From Endoryza foliicola (lineage in GTDB: Bacteria; Bacteroidota; Bacteroidia; Chitinophagales; Chitinophagaceae), in the NCBI GenBank assembly GCA_965226965.1, contig OZ245715.1:1488001-1552000 (forward strand): a DNA stretch of 64,000 nt, in the 5' to 3' direction. Each line of letters starts with the position of its first letter. The stretch's first letter is position 1. A program made the translations under genes and the position numbers. Under the pieces are notes generated by a model that did not search any database, was not told where the DNA came from, and was given only the letters and a program-made list of their open reading frames with translations. This document shows positions 26,507 to 34,704 of this stretch, piece after piece.

Positions 26507-28054
26507 ATGTTCAAGGAAAAGCCATTAACCGTCTTCTTATTCTGTGCAATTGTTACGATTTGCACAGGGGTGTTACAATTCATTCAGCCCAACTTTAGTT
26601 TTTTTGATTCGGGGTTGATTACCGTTATCATGTTGACTGTTTTTCTAAAGGACGATCGCTACACCATCGCTTTTGGGGTGGCTTCCATAGTGTTGGTTTT
26701 TGCAGCTTCCTTTTACGAGCACGAAGGCATGAGTAACCAGCAAATAATCATGCAGCATTTATTCTCGGCTATTATCATGTTGTTGGCAGTAATGGCGGTT
26801 CTGTATGTAAAGAAATTGTACCGCGCCATGGAGGGCGAGCAATTGCAGCTCAATGCACTTTTCGAATTTGCGACGGAAGGAATTCTGTTGACCAATAAAA
26901 AAGGAGAGATCATTTTAGTGAATCCGGCCGGGGCTAATTTGTTTAAATACACCAAAGAAGAAATGATCGGGAAGAAAGTGGAAGATCTGATTCCCAAGCG
27001 TTTCACTCCCAATCACGATAAATACCGAGATCATTTCCATGCAGCGCCCTCTAATAGAAGCATGGGACATGGCCGCGACTTGTACGCGCTTGATAAGAAC
27101 GGGGTTGAATTTCCGGTAGAGATCAGCTTGAGCCATTACAAACTTCAAAACGAAAGCTACGTAATTGCTTTTGTGATCGACATCACTCAGCGTAAAGAAG
27201 CTGAAAAGCGAATGATTGCACAAAGAGAAGAGTTGGAGCGCGTTTCCAATGAAATTCGAACACTGAATTCTCAGTTGGAAAATAAAGTAAAAGAGCGCAC
27301 GCTGATTCTACAAGAAGCATTGCAAGAACTGGAACGGTCGCAACAAGACCTAAGTGAAGCATTGAGTAAAGAAAAGGAATTGAGTGAAATTAAATCTCGC
27401 TTCGTGTCAATGGCATCCCATGAATTTAGAACACCATTGAGCTCCATTCTTTCTTCCGCTTCGCTTATTGGAAAGTATCAGAAAGAAGAAGAACAGGCAA
27501 ATAGAGATCGACATATAACTAAAATCAAAGATTCGGTTAAACACCTGAACGATTTGTTGGAAGACTTCCTAAGTTTGGGGCGCCTTGAAGAAGGAAGGAT
27601 TGAAGCAACGCTTGCTCCCTTTGAAATGAAAGAATTTTTAGAAGATGTAATGGAAGAAATGAAAGTACTGCTCAAAGATGGAATTAAAATTCAAGCTGAA
27701 TGTTCCCAGTTTCCTGCTATTAACAGTGATAAAAAATTGGTTAAAAATATTCTCATCAATCTTATCAGCAATGCGATCAAGTTTTCCAATCCAAATAGTA
27801 CAGTAACCATTGGGGCATTTGTGAAAGACCAGCAACTACATTTGTCTGTGGCTGATCAAGGTATTGGTATTTCCAAAGAAGATCAGCAACACTTATTCAC
27901 CAGTTTCTTCAGAGGACGGAATGTAGAGAATATTCAAGGTACCGGATTAGGTTTGCATATTGTAAAACGTTACGTAGATCTGTTGAAGGGTGAAGTGCAG
28001 CTCGAAAGCGAATTAGAAAAAGGAACCACTATTAGAATCATTATTCCGGTATAA
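26507..28054 (+). CDS. Membrane PAS-domain sensor histidine kinase
   Basis: A 515-residue sensor kinase. Residues 1-105 hold four hydrophobic segments; a PAS domain spans ~113-230, a long coiled coil ~230-298, HisKA has phospho-acceptor H305 (SMASHEFRTPLSS), and the ATPase domain has the N-box NLISNAIKFSN (~418-428), G1 DQGIGIS and G2 GTGLGLHIV. In the PAS domain, NHD (H170) and GHGR (R190) fall at the positions of the haem ligand His200 and Arg220 of Bradyrhizobium FixL, with identical spacing; related non-haem PAS domains also keep the histidine, so haem binding is only a possibility. No receiver gene is adjacent. The cbb3 locus lies directly downstream on the other strand and the receiver-Crp protein just beyond it. 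TAACTTCG at 26488-26495 resembles a -7 element. Confidence 0.92.
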   Translation: MFKEKPLTVFLFCAIVTICTGVLQFIQPNFSFFDSGLITVIMLTVFLKDDRYTIAFGVASIVLVFAASFYEHEGMSNQQIIMQHLFSAIIMLLAVMAVLYVKKLYRAMEGEQLQLNALFEFATEGILLTNKKGEIILVNPAGANLFKYTKEEMIGKKVEDLIPKRFTPNHDKYRDHFHAAPSNRSMGHGRDLYALDKNGVEFPVEISLSHYKLQNESYVIAFVIDITQRKEAEKRMIAQREELERVSNEIRTLNSQLENKVKERTLILQEALQELERSQQDLSEALSKEKELSEIKSRFVSMASHEFRTPLSSILSSASLIGKYQKEEEQANRDRHITKIKDSVKHLNDLLEDFLSLGRLEEGRIEATLAPFEMKEFLEDVMEEMKVLLKDGIKIQAECSQFPAINSDKKLVKNILINLISNAIKFSNPNSTVTIGAFVKDQQLHLSVADQGIGISKEDQQHLFTSFFRGRNVENIQGTGLGLHIVKRYVDLLKGEVQLESELEKGTTIRIIIPV

Positions 28055-28056
28055 AA

Positions 28057-28084
28057 AAAGCCACACTTTTTTGAAAGCATGGCT
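28057..28084 (-). terminator. Terminator at the end of the cco operon
   Basis: On the minus strand AGCCATGC pairs with GTGTGGCT (wobbles allowed) around a loop containing AAAAAA, followed by TTTTTTT. It lies 32 bases past the stop of the TauE/SafE-like gene and immediately after the kinase stop on the opposite strand, so it may serve both convergent transcripts. Confidence 0.65.
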
Positions 28085-28115
28085 ATAGTTCTAAGGCTTG
28101 AAATGTGTTTTGGGT

Positions 28116-28823
28116 TTAGTGGCATAAAATCGCATCTCCTTGATGAGAGGCAAGCGCCGGACTTATAAAAGGGATTCCCAAATTCAATCCCCTGAGTATT
28201 AAAATAATGGCAACAGCACTGATCATTACCGGCATTAATTTTTTTAATTGATTTCTAACGCTTACATCTACTCTTAGTCCGGCCCAGGTAAGTAAAACCA
28301 TAGCAGGCACGGTGGCTAATCCATAGCTAAGCATAAATAGCCCACCACCGAACACAGTTCCAGTTGTGAGAGCTCCCGCAACGGCTACATACACCATTCC
28401 GCAAGGCAATAGGCCGTTTGCCATGCCCAACCCGAGGAAAGCAAGGGGGTGTTCGGATTTCAAGAATGAGCTCATCATCTTTTGCACCAATACATGATAT
28501 CGGTTCATAAAAGATGGCTGCCATCGTTTGCTGATCCAGTAGTAATAAACGGTGGCAATAAGGATAAAGATTCCCGAGATAATAGAAATAGCTTGTTGCC
28601 AACCTACCAATATTAAACTACTGCTGCTCAAGCCCAATACAATTCCGAGTATGGTGTAAGTGAGTATTCTCCCATTGTGATAAAGCGTTAAAGCCAACAT
28701 TCTTTTTAAGGGAGAATAATGGTGTATTGGTAATGCTAGCGCAAGTGGCCCGCACATGCCAATGCAATGAAAACTGCTCAAGAGGCCTAGCCCAAATCCT
28801 GCTATAATGATTTGCGTAATCAT
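28116..28823 (-). CDS. Sulfite exporter TauE/SafE-family-like membrane protein of the cbb3 locus
   Basis: A 235-residue polytopic inner-membrane protein with about six hydrophobic segments. It begins with the motif GLLSSFHCIGMCGPLALALP; the HCxGMCG motif is shared by the family members that sit at the end of cco operons in Bacteroidota and other phyla. Its start overlaps the ccoH stop by 4 bases (ATGA), showing translational coupling. The paired cysteines and His suggest a role in copper or thiol handling during oxidase assembly, but this is inference from motif and context. It is the last gene of the operon. Confidence 0.85.
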   Translation of the reverse strand: MITQIIIAGFGLGLLSSFHCIGMCGPLALALPIHHYSPLKRMLALTLYHNGRILTYTILGIVLGLSSSSLILVGWQQAISIISGIFILIATVYYYWISKRWQPSFMNRYHVLVQKMMSSFLKSEHPLAFLGLGMANGLLPCGMVYVAVAGALTTGTVFGGGLFMLSYGLATVPAMVLLTWAGLRVDVSVRNQLKKLMPVMISAVAIILILRGLNLGIPFISPALASHQGDAILCH

Positions 28824-29263
28824 TTGATTCGAATTTGTTGCTCGTTGTAATAGGCAGTGTTGTTGAATGTCCAGTTCAATTTAACTGTATATGAACTTCC
28901 TTTTAATTCAGTAGCAGGGATAGTAAATGGTTGACCTGGTTGGTAGTTAATGGTAACGGTTTTGTCGAAGGCGGTATGATCGGCACAATAGAAATACGCT
29001 GTTGCAGTAAATGCTTTATCGGATTGCTCACTTGGAACAACAAGCTGCAGCGCACCATCCGTTAAATTAAAGTGTAATTTCTCTGTGAGTTGATTGGAAT
29101 TGTTATTGGCATCAATGGTTTTTTGATACGCCAATTCATCCTTGTAATACTCAGGCGACACTAGTTCGTAAGTAGTGTTGATAGCCTTGTAAGCAAGTGT
29201 TCCCATTAAGCTTACAAAAACAATAAGTGTCAATAATATTCTATTTCCCCAACTAATACTCAT
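28820..29263 (-). CDS. ccoH: FixH/CcoH family cbb3 oxidase assembly protein
   Basis: A 147-residue protein with one N-terminal transmembrane helix (NRILLTLIVFVSLMGTLAYKA) and a periplasmic beta-rich domain. The segment LVSPEYYKDELAYQKTIDA is the FixH signature seen in many CcoH proteins. CcoH stabilises cbb3 oxidase during assembly. It is 12 bases downstream of ccoG and overlaps the next gene by 4 bases. Confidence 0.9.
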   Translation of the reverse strand: MSISWGNRILLTLIVFVSLMGTLAYKAINTTYELVSPEYYKDELAYQKTIDANNNSNQLTEKLHFNLTDGALQLVVPSEQSDKAFTATAYFYCADHTAFDKTVTINYQPGQPFTIPATELKGSSYTVKLNWTFNNTAYYNEQQIRIK

Positions 29264-29275
29264 AACAAATAGGTT

Positions 29276-30724
29276 TTATCGTGAAACGGGACCGAGGAAA
29301 TTGGCTTTCACCACGTCAATCAGTTTATCTCCCTCGTATAGTCCTAATTTTATTTCAGTTTTTCTTTCGCGGATGGATTGCTTTGGAAGAATGACAAAGA
29401 AGGAGCCCGAACCCTGACCTTCTTTCCTAACCGGAATTATATGTTTGGAGCCAATGATTTCCACTGAACCACCCATGTTTTCAATTCTGATTGTAAGTGG
29501 CACTTCTTCCACGGTTTTATTGGCAATTTTGATATTGTACAAATTCATCACGCTGTCTTGGCCGCGATCTTGATACAATTGCCCAGGGGCTCTCATTACA
29601 GTAGCGTCTACGTCTTTTCTGGTAAAAAGCAAGAAGCTGAGAATGGTTAATAATATTCCTAAAAGAACGGTGTATAATTTCATTCGCGTAGTATAATGGA
29701 GTTTTTCTCCATTCTCGATTCCGTTCTCAGATGCGTAACGAACCAAACCTCTAGGTTTGTTGATTTTATCCATTACATGATCGCAAGCGTCAATACAGGC
29801 AGTACAACCCACGCATTCTAACTGGGTGCCGTTACGGATATCAATTCCGGTTGGACAAACCCTCACACATTGAAAGCAATCAATACAGTCACCAATCGTT
29901 CTTTCTTCCTTTTTATTTACTTTTCCTCTTGGTTCACCTCTCTTATAGTCGTAAGCAACGATCATTGAGTTCTTATCGAGCAATACACTTTGTAAACGAC
30001 CATAAGGGCATACTACTGTACAGGCTTGCTCTCTGAAATAGGCATATACACCATAGAAAACGAAAGAGAAGATGGTCAAACTCATGAGTCCCGGAATATG
30101 TTGTGTAACAGGCTCTGTTATGATCTTCCAAAGTTCTTTTCCTCCAATAATGTAAGACAGGAAGAAATTGGCTATCACAAAGCTCATTAAGAAGAACACC
30201 AGATGTTTTGCGCCTTTGCGAAGAATTTTCTCGGTATCCCAAGGACCATTGGCCATTGCTTTTTGTTTCCCTGCATCGCCCTCAATAAAATATTCGATTT
30301 TTCTAAAGAACATTTCCATGAAAACAGTTTGAGGACAAACCCATCCACAGAACAATCGACCAAAAGCAGCGGTAAATAAGATGATGAATACGATGAACGT
30401 AATCATAGTAAGTCCGAAGATGAAAAAGTCTTGAGGCCAAAATACTTTTCCAAATAGGATGAATTTAGCTTGCGTTACGTTGAAAAGAAAGAGCGGTCTC
30501 CCGTTGATATGAATGAAGGGTATAGTAAAGAAAATAATGAAGAACAAATAGCTGACAATAGTTCTGGTAGTGTAGAATCGGCCTTTGGGACGTTGAGGGA
30601 AAAGCCATTTTCTTTTCCCTTTTTCGTCTACGGTTGCAATTCTATCACGAAAAGTCACCTCCTCTTCAAATTGAAGAGAAGGTGCTTTTTGAGTAAGTTG
30701 ATCTTTTGAGTTGGTTGTTTGCAT
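29276..30724 (-). CDS. ccoG: CcoG/FixG: polyferredoxin-like cbb3 oxidase accessory protein
   Basis: A 482-residue membrane protein that in other bacteria acts as a copper(II) reductase supplying Cu(I) to cbb3 oxidase. It has five or so transmembrane helices; the FGRLFCGWVCPQTVFMEMF block at the end of an early helix; and two 4Fe-4S motifs, CIDCFQCVRVCP and CVGCTACIDACD. A last transmembrane helix (~350-365) leads to a C-terminal periplasmic Ig-like domain with NLYNIKIANKT and ENMGGSVEIIG. It starts 12 bases after the ccoP stop. Confidence 0.95.
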   Translation of the reverse strand: MQTTNSKDQLTQKAPSLQFEEEVTFRDRIATVDEKGKRKWLFPQRPKGRFYTTRTIVSYLFFIIFFTIPFIHINGRPLFLFNVTQAKFILFGKVFWPQDFFIFGLTMITFIVFIILFTAAFGRLFCGWVCPQTVFMEMFFRKIEYFIEGDAGKQKAMANGPWDTEKILRKGAKHLVFFLMSFVIANFFLSYIIGGKELWKIITEPVTQHIPGLMSLTIFSFVFYGVYAYFREQACTVVCPYGRLQSVLLDKNSMIVAYDYKRGEPRGKVNKKEERTIGDCIDCFQCVRVCPTGIDIRNGTQLECVGCTACIDACDHVMDKINKPRGLVRYASENGIENGEKLHYTTRMKLYTVLLGILLTILSFLLFTRKDVDATVMRAPGQLYQDRGQDSVMNLYNIKIANKTVEEVPLTIRIENMGGSVEIIGSKHIIPVRKEGQGSGSFFVILPKQSIRERKTEIKLGLYEGDKLIDVVKANFLGPVSR

Positions 30725-30736
30725 TTTGCAAGGAAT

Positions 30737-31927
30737 TTATTTTGTTACGGCCGGAGCTATAGCAGTATCTTTTGCTCCTGCAGCCGAGTCTGCAACAGCA
30801 GGCGCGTCTTTATACAATTCTCCTTGAGGTGCTTTTGCATTCGCAGGATTGGTTCCTTTTAAACTGAGGATATAACTTGACAACTGCGCCATTTGATTCG
30901 GGGTTAGATCGTCTTTCCAGCTTTTCATCCCTTTATCGGGCCAGCCATATTTTATTGATTTGAAAACATCGCTAACGCTACCACTATGGATCCAGTAATC
31001 ATCGGTAAGATTCGGGCCAACCATTCCTTCAGCGTTCTTACCATGACAAACGGTACAGTTCTGAATGAAAAGGGTTTTGCCGGCATCGAGATCTGTAGAA
31101 GCAGTCAACACTTTCACATTGCTTTCGTCTACATTATTGGCTGCTTTTTTAAGATACTCCGCTTGTCTTGCATCAGCTGCTTTCATTTCAATTGCCAATT
31201 CTTCGGCACTCAAAGGAGCGCTGTGTGCAACGTGATAACGGTATAAGTAAATGCCCGCAGCAACAATGGTGATGTAGAATCCCCACAACCACCAAGGTGG
31301 GAGACGGTTGTCCAATTCACGGATACCATCGTAATCATGGCCGAGGTCGATATCGGCTTCCTGTTCTGCCGGACGGAAGCTGTTGAATTTATCCCACCAG
31401 CTAAGACCAGGCTTTTTACCGGCAGCTTCTACTACTTCACCTGATTCTGTTACCACTACTGAACTGTACTTGATACGTTTGATTACGCCTTTCAATTGCA
31501 ACAAAAGAAACACGATTACCAAAGTTTCAAGTGCCAGCACTCCCATTAGCAAATAGAAAGTAGTGCTGTCCATTCCGGCGATCAAGCCATCGTCAGCTAC
31601 TACCGCAGCTGCAGCGTCTTTAGTATCCTGGGCAAAACTTGAAATGCTTGTGAGTAAGCCGATGGCAAGTACTGCAGCGGCTTTGGGCACGTTCTTCTTT
31701 TTGTATTCTTCTACTTCGTATTTGGCGGCACCCAGCAATACATTTGCAAGAATGCCAATAACTAATAAAAGCAAAAGACTTAGGAGCACCAGTGATATTA
31801 CTACGGGATCAGAGATGCTTTGCTTTGCAGGAGGACCGGCTGCCCAAACAGGAGAGGCGATCACAGCCGCTACGGTGGCTAAAAAGCTCCGTTTTGTATA
31901 TCGATGTTTTAAGAAGTTTAGCAACAT
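30737..31927 (-). CDS. ccoP: cbb3-type cytochrome c oxidase subunit III, mono-haem with extended N-terminus
   Basis: A 396-residue membrane c-type cytochrome delivering electrons to the oxidase core. The canonical CcoP helix is LPPWWLWGFYITIVAAGIYLYR (~209-230), with the preceding HDYDGIRELDN block. One haem-c site, CTVCHGKNAEGMVGPNL (C291-H295), is followed by a Met-containing GWPDKGMKSW. Proteobacterial CcoP has two CxxCH motifs; only one is present here. Before the canonical helix are three more hydrophobic segments (about 12-30, 40-66, 122-146) and a signal-like stretch KAAAVLAIGLLTSISSFAQ (82-100). The C-terminus is an Ala-rich tail. It lies 12 bases downstream of ccoQ. Confidence 0.93.
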   Translation of the reverse strand: MLLNFLKHRYTKRSFLATVAAVIASPVWAAGPPAKQSISDPVVISLVLLSLLLLLVIGILANVLLGAAKYEVEEYKKKNVPKAAAVLAIGLLTSISSFAQDTKDAAAAVVADDGLIAGMDSTTFYLLMGVLALETLVIVFLLLQLKGVIKRIKYSSVVVTESGEVVEAAGKKPGLSWWDKFNSFRPAEQEADIDLGHDYDGIRELDNRLPPWWLWGFYITIVAAGIYLYRYHVAHSAPLSAEELAIEMKAADARQAEYLKKAANNVDESNVKVLTASTDLDAGKTLFIQNCTVCHGKNAEGMVGPNLTDDYWIHSGSVSDVFKSIKYGWPDKGMKSWKDDLTPNQMAQLSSYILSLKGTNPANAKAPQGELYKDAPAVADSAAGAKDTAIAPAVTK

Positions 31928-31939
31928 AGTGTTGTGTTT

Positions 31940-32098
31940 TTAGTCTAAAGGAATTTCACTGAGTTTGTCGAAGGTTTTCTTAGGCGTTTTCACCACATAA
32001 ACCAGTGCTGCCAAAAAAATGGCTGCGAAAATGGCAAAAGAACTAAGCGCATACACATCAACGTGGCGTATTTTTTCGAGATAATGAACGAATTTCAT
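31940..32098 (-). CDS. ccoQ: CcoQ/FixQ small cbb3 oxidase subunit
   Basis: A 52-residue protein read on the minus strand: MKFVHYLEKIRHVDVYAL, then one transmembrane helix (SSFAIFAAIFLAALVYVVKT) and a short charged tail ending KLSEIPLD. Position between ccoNO and ccoP, size and one-helix layout are those of CcoQ, which stabilises the oxidase complex. It starts 17 bases after the ccoNO stop and ends 12 bases before ccoP. Confidence 0.9.
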   Translation of the reverse strand: MKFVHYLEKIRHVDVYALSSFAIFAAIFLAALVYVVKTPKKTFDKLSEIPLD

Positions 32099-32115
32099 AC
32101 TGCTGTTTTTGATGG

Positions 32116-34275
32116 TTAATTAGATGCGGTTTCTGCTTTAGGAGCCAATTTGATGTCTTTGCCCAAGCGTTGCAAGTAAGCGATCAATGCCACAATTTCT
32201 TTCTTATGCAAATCCTGCATGTTTTCCATAAGGATCAGCTTGCGTACTTTATCATCGCTACTCAGGTCTTTTTCAATTTCCTTAGCTTGTTTTTCTAGTT
32301 CCGCTGTTGCCTTTTGATCATAGCCTGCTTCATAAGGAACACCCAATGTTTGCATGGCTCTGATTTTTGCTGGGGTAGATTCGATGTCTAGATCATTTTT
32401 ATACAACCATGCATAAGCCGGCATGATAGAGTTTTCGTCGGTTTGACGTGGATCGAACATGTGCATGAAATGCCAGCTGTTCGGATTCTTGCCTCCTTCA
32501 CGAGCTAAATCGGGTCCGCTACGTTTACTACCCCATTGGAATGGATGGTCGTACACAAATTCACCGGCTTTTGAATATTCACCGTAACGTTTTACTTCAT
32601 CGCGGAACGGACGAACCATTTGAGAGTGGCAGGTATAACAACCTTCTCTTACATAAATGTCTCTTCCTTGTAACTCAAGCGGTGTATAAGGTTTCACACT
32701 AGCGATGGTAGGAACGTTTGATTTTATTAGGAAAGTAGGAACCAATTCCAACAATCCTCCAATTGCTACAAGAATTAAACTGAATACTAACATGGTAAGT
32801 GGACGGCTTTCAATCCAACTGTGCCAGTGACGTTTACCATGAGGTACTTCGTCATGAAGAGGGGCTGCTTCCGCTTCTTCGTTTGCAATAAAGCTTCCTT
32901 GTTTCGCAGTTTTAACTAGGTTGTACACCATGATAAATGCACCAACGAGGTACAACAATCCACCAATACTACGAGTGATGTACATAGGAATGATGTGCGT
33001 TACTGTTTCCAAGAACTGGAATTTCAAGGTTCCTTCTTCTGTAAAGGTCTTCCACATCTGTGCTTGAGTAAACCCTGCCCAATACATCGGTACTGCATAG
33101 ATCACAATACCAATAGTTCCCAGCCAAAAGTGATTGGTTGCTAATTTTTTACTGTACAAAGGAGTGTTCCACATTTTTGGAATCAAATAGTACAGCATAC
33201 CGAAGGCAATAAATCCATTCCATCCCAAACCACCAATGTGCACGTGTGCAATAGTCCAATCGGTAAAGTGAGAAATGGCATTGATGCTCTTGATACTTAA
33301 TAAGGGACCTTCAAGGGTGCTCATTCCATAACAGGTAACAGCTACCACAAAGAATTTCAGTACGGGTTCTTCACGAACTTTATCCCATGCACCTCTTAAT
33401 GTGAACAGACCGTTCAACATACCACCCCAACTTGGGAAGATGAGCATCACAGAGAATACTGATCCGAGAGATTGTGCCCAATCGGGTAAAGCGGTGTATA
33501 ATAAGTGGTGTGGACCAGCCCAGATATAGATAAAAATAAGGGCCCAGAAGTGAATGATAGAAAGACGGTAAGAGTAAACCGGACGATTTGCTGCTTTTGG
33601 CAGGAAATAGTACATGATACCCAAAATTGGAGTAGTAAGGAAAAACGCTACCGCGTTGTGACCATACCACCATTGTACAAGGGCGTCTTGAACACCCGCA
33701 TACATGCTATAGCTTTTGAATAAGGAAACAGGAATTTCAAAAGAGTTCACGATGTGAAGCATGGCAACGGTAACCCAAGTGGCAATGTAAAACCAAATGG
33801 CTACGTACAAGTGCTTCTCACGGCGCTTAATAATGGTGCCAAATAAGTTGATACCAAATACCACCCAAACAAGGGTGATCATGATGTCAACCGGCCATTC
33901 TAACTCAGCGTATTCTTTTCCGGTAGTAAATCCGGCGAATAAGGTGAGTGCCGCAGCTACAATGATACTTTGCCAGCCCCAGAAATGAAGCCAGCTCAGT
34001 TTGTCGCTGAACATACGAGCCTTACAAAGGCGTTGCAATGAATAATAAACACCGGCGAACATACCATTTCCCACGAAGGCGAAAATGACAGCGTTGGTGT
34101 GTACAGGTCTCAATCTACCAAAGGTGGTAGGGGCAAAATTGAACGTAGCGGCCGGATAGTAAAACTGGATCGCTACCAACAGCCCTGCTAGCATGCCTAC
34201 AATTCCCCAAAGAACAGTAGCAAAGCCAAAGGCTTTCACAATCTTGTTGTCGTAATAAAACTTTTCTAATTGCAT
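32116..34275 (-). CDS. ccoNO: cbb3-type cytochrome c oxidase, fused subunits I and II
   Basis: Catalytic core of the high-affinity terminal oxidase, 719 residues. The N-terminal ~470 residues are the CcoN haem-copper subunit with about 12 helices and the metal-ligand blocks VQWWYGHNAVAFF and WAGPHHLLYTALPDW, with HFTDWTIAHVHIGGLGWNG supplying haem ligands. A second domain from ~510 is CcoO, a membrane-anchored mono-haem cytochrome c with VREGCYTCHSQMVRPF (about residue 545) and the block GPDLAREGGK. This N-O fusion is usual in Bacteroidota, whereas proteobacteria have two genes. It starts 27 bases after the ccoS stop. Confidence 0.96.
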   Translation of the reverse strand: MQLEKFYYDNKIVKAFGFATVLWGIVGMLAGLLVAIQFYYPAATFNFAPTTFGRLRPVHTNAVIFAFVGNGMFAGVYYSLQRLCKARMFSDKLSWLHFWGWQSIIVAAALTLFAGFTTGKEYAELEWPVDIMITLVWVVFGINLFGTIIKRREKHLYVAIWFYIATWVTVAMLHIVNSFEIPVSLFKSYSMYAGVQDALVQWWYGHNAVAFFLTTPILGIMYYFLPKAANRPVYSYRLSIIHFWALIFIYIWAGPHHLLYTALPDWAQSLGSVFSVMLIFPSWGGMLNGLFTLRGAWDKVREEPVLKFFVVAVTCYGMSTLEGPLLSIKSINAISHFTDWTIAHVHIGGLGWNGFIAFGMLYYLIPKMWNTPLYSKKLATNHFWLGTIGIVIYAVPMYWAGFTQAQMWKTFTEEGTLKFQFLETVTHIIPMYITRSIGGLLYLVGAFIMVYNLVKTAKQGSFIANEEAEAAPLHDEVPHGKRHWHSWIESRPLTMLVFSLILVAIGGLLELVPTFLIKSNVPTIASVKPYTPLELQGRDIYVREGCYTCHSQMVRPFRDEVKRYGEYSKAGEFVYDHPFQWGSKRSGPDLAREGGKNPNSWHFMHMFDPRQTDENSIMPAYAWLYKNDLDIESTPAKIRAMQTLGVPYEAGYDQKATAELEKQAKEIEKDLSSDDKVRKLILMENMQDLHKKEIVALIAYLQRLGKDIKLAPKAETASN

Positions 34276-34302
34276 ACAATTTAGTTTCTATGTTGGTATT
34301 GG

Positions 34303-34470
34303 TTATTGCTTTGTGGAAGTGGATTCTTTGGGTTTGTCATCGAATAACATTCGGAGTGGAGGCGAAAGCTCGTCGTCGTATTGCCCCGACTTCACACTCC
34401 ACAAAAACGCAAAGAGGAAGAGGCTGGCAACCGATATACTGACGACTAGTAGGATGATGATAGCACTCAT
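34303..34470 (-). CDS. ccoS: CcoS cbb3 oxidase maturation protein
   Basis: A 55-residue protein, MSAIIILLVVSISVASLFLF as the membrane helix, then AFLWSVKSGQYDDE and a hydrophilic tail. The SGQYDDxxSPxxRML pattern is the CcoS signature. CcoS helps insert redox cofactors in the oxidase core. It is the first gene of the cco structural operon; its putative promoter and a TGA-N6-TCA palindrome lie just upstream. Confidence 0.92.
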   Translation of the reverse strand: MSAIIILLVVSISVASLFLFAFLWSVKSGQYDDELSPPLRMLFDDKPKESTSTKQ

Positions 34471-34493
34471 AGATTGAAATTTAGAATCGGGTG

Positions 34494-34524
34494 TAAAGCT
34501 ATCTATGGATGCCGGCTTGATAAA
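34494..34524 (-). promoter_or_regulatory. Putative promoter of the ccoS-NO-QPGH operon
   Basis: On the minus strand TTTA (34521-34524), a 19-base spacer and TAGCTTTA (34494-34501) resemble TTTG-N19-TAnnTTTG with one mismatch in each element, as expected for an activator-dependent promoter. The predicted start is about 17 bases before the ccoS ATG. Confidence 0.5.
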
Positions 34525-34546
34525 TGACAGGTCTCAAAGGAAAAGA

Positions 34547-34558
34547 TGACTTTGGTCA
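34547..34558. promoter_or_regulatory. Crp/Fnr-type operator upstream of ccoS
   Basis: TGACTTTGGTCA is a palindrome with the TGA-N6-TCA core shared by CRP and FNR sites. Its centre is 58.5 bp upstream of the last base of the putative -7 element, the same distance as in the two other sites at 37178 and 39830. Confidence 0.6.
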
Positions 34559-34613
34559 GTTAAGAGACAAGTTTTTAAGTTGTTTAGTTTTTAGTTCTTA
34601 AGTGTCAAACAAA

Positions 34614-34640
34614 AAAAGGCTCTTGCATCAAGAGCCTTTT
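34614..34640 (-). terminator. Bidirectional hairpin terminator after ccoI
   Basis: Perfect 11-bp stem AAAAGGCTCTT / AAGAGCCTTTT with a 5-base loop and Ts on both strands. It lies 65 bases past the ccoI stop and separates ccoI from the ccoS operon. It is itself enclosed by an AT-rich inverted repeat (AAGTTGTTTAGTTTTT at ~34577, ACTCAACAACTAAACC at ~34671). Confidence 0.9.
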
Positions 34641-34704
34641 ATATAACATGGCAATATTTTGAGTTTTTACTACTCAACAACTAAACCACTCAAAAACTTA
34701 ATTA

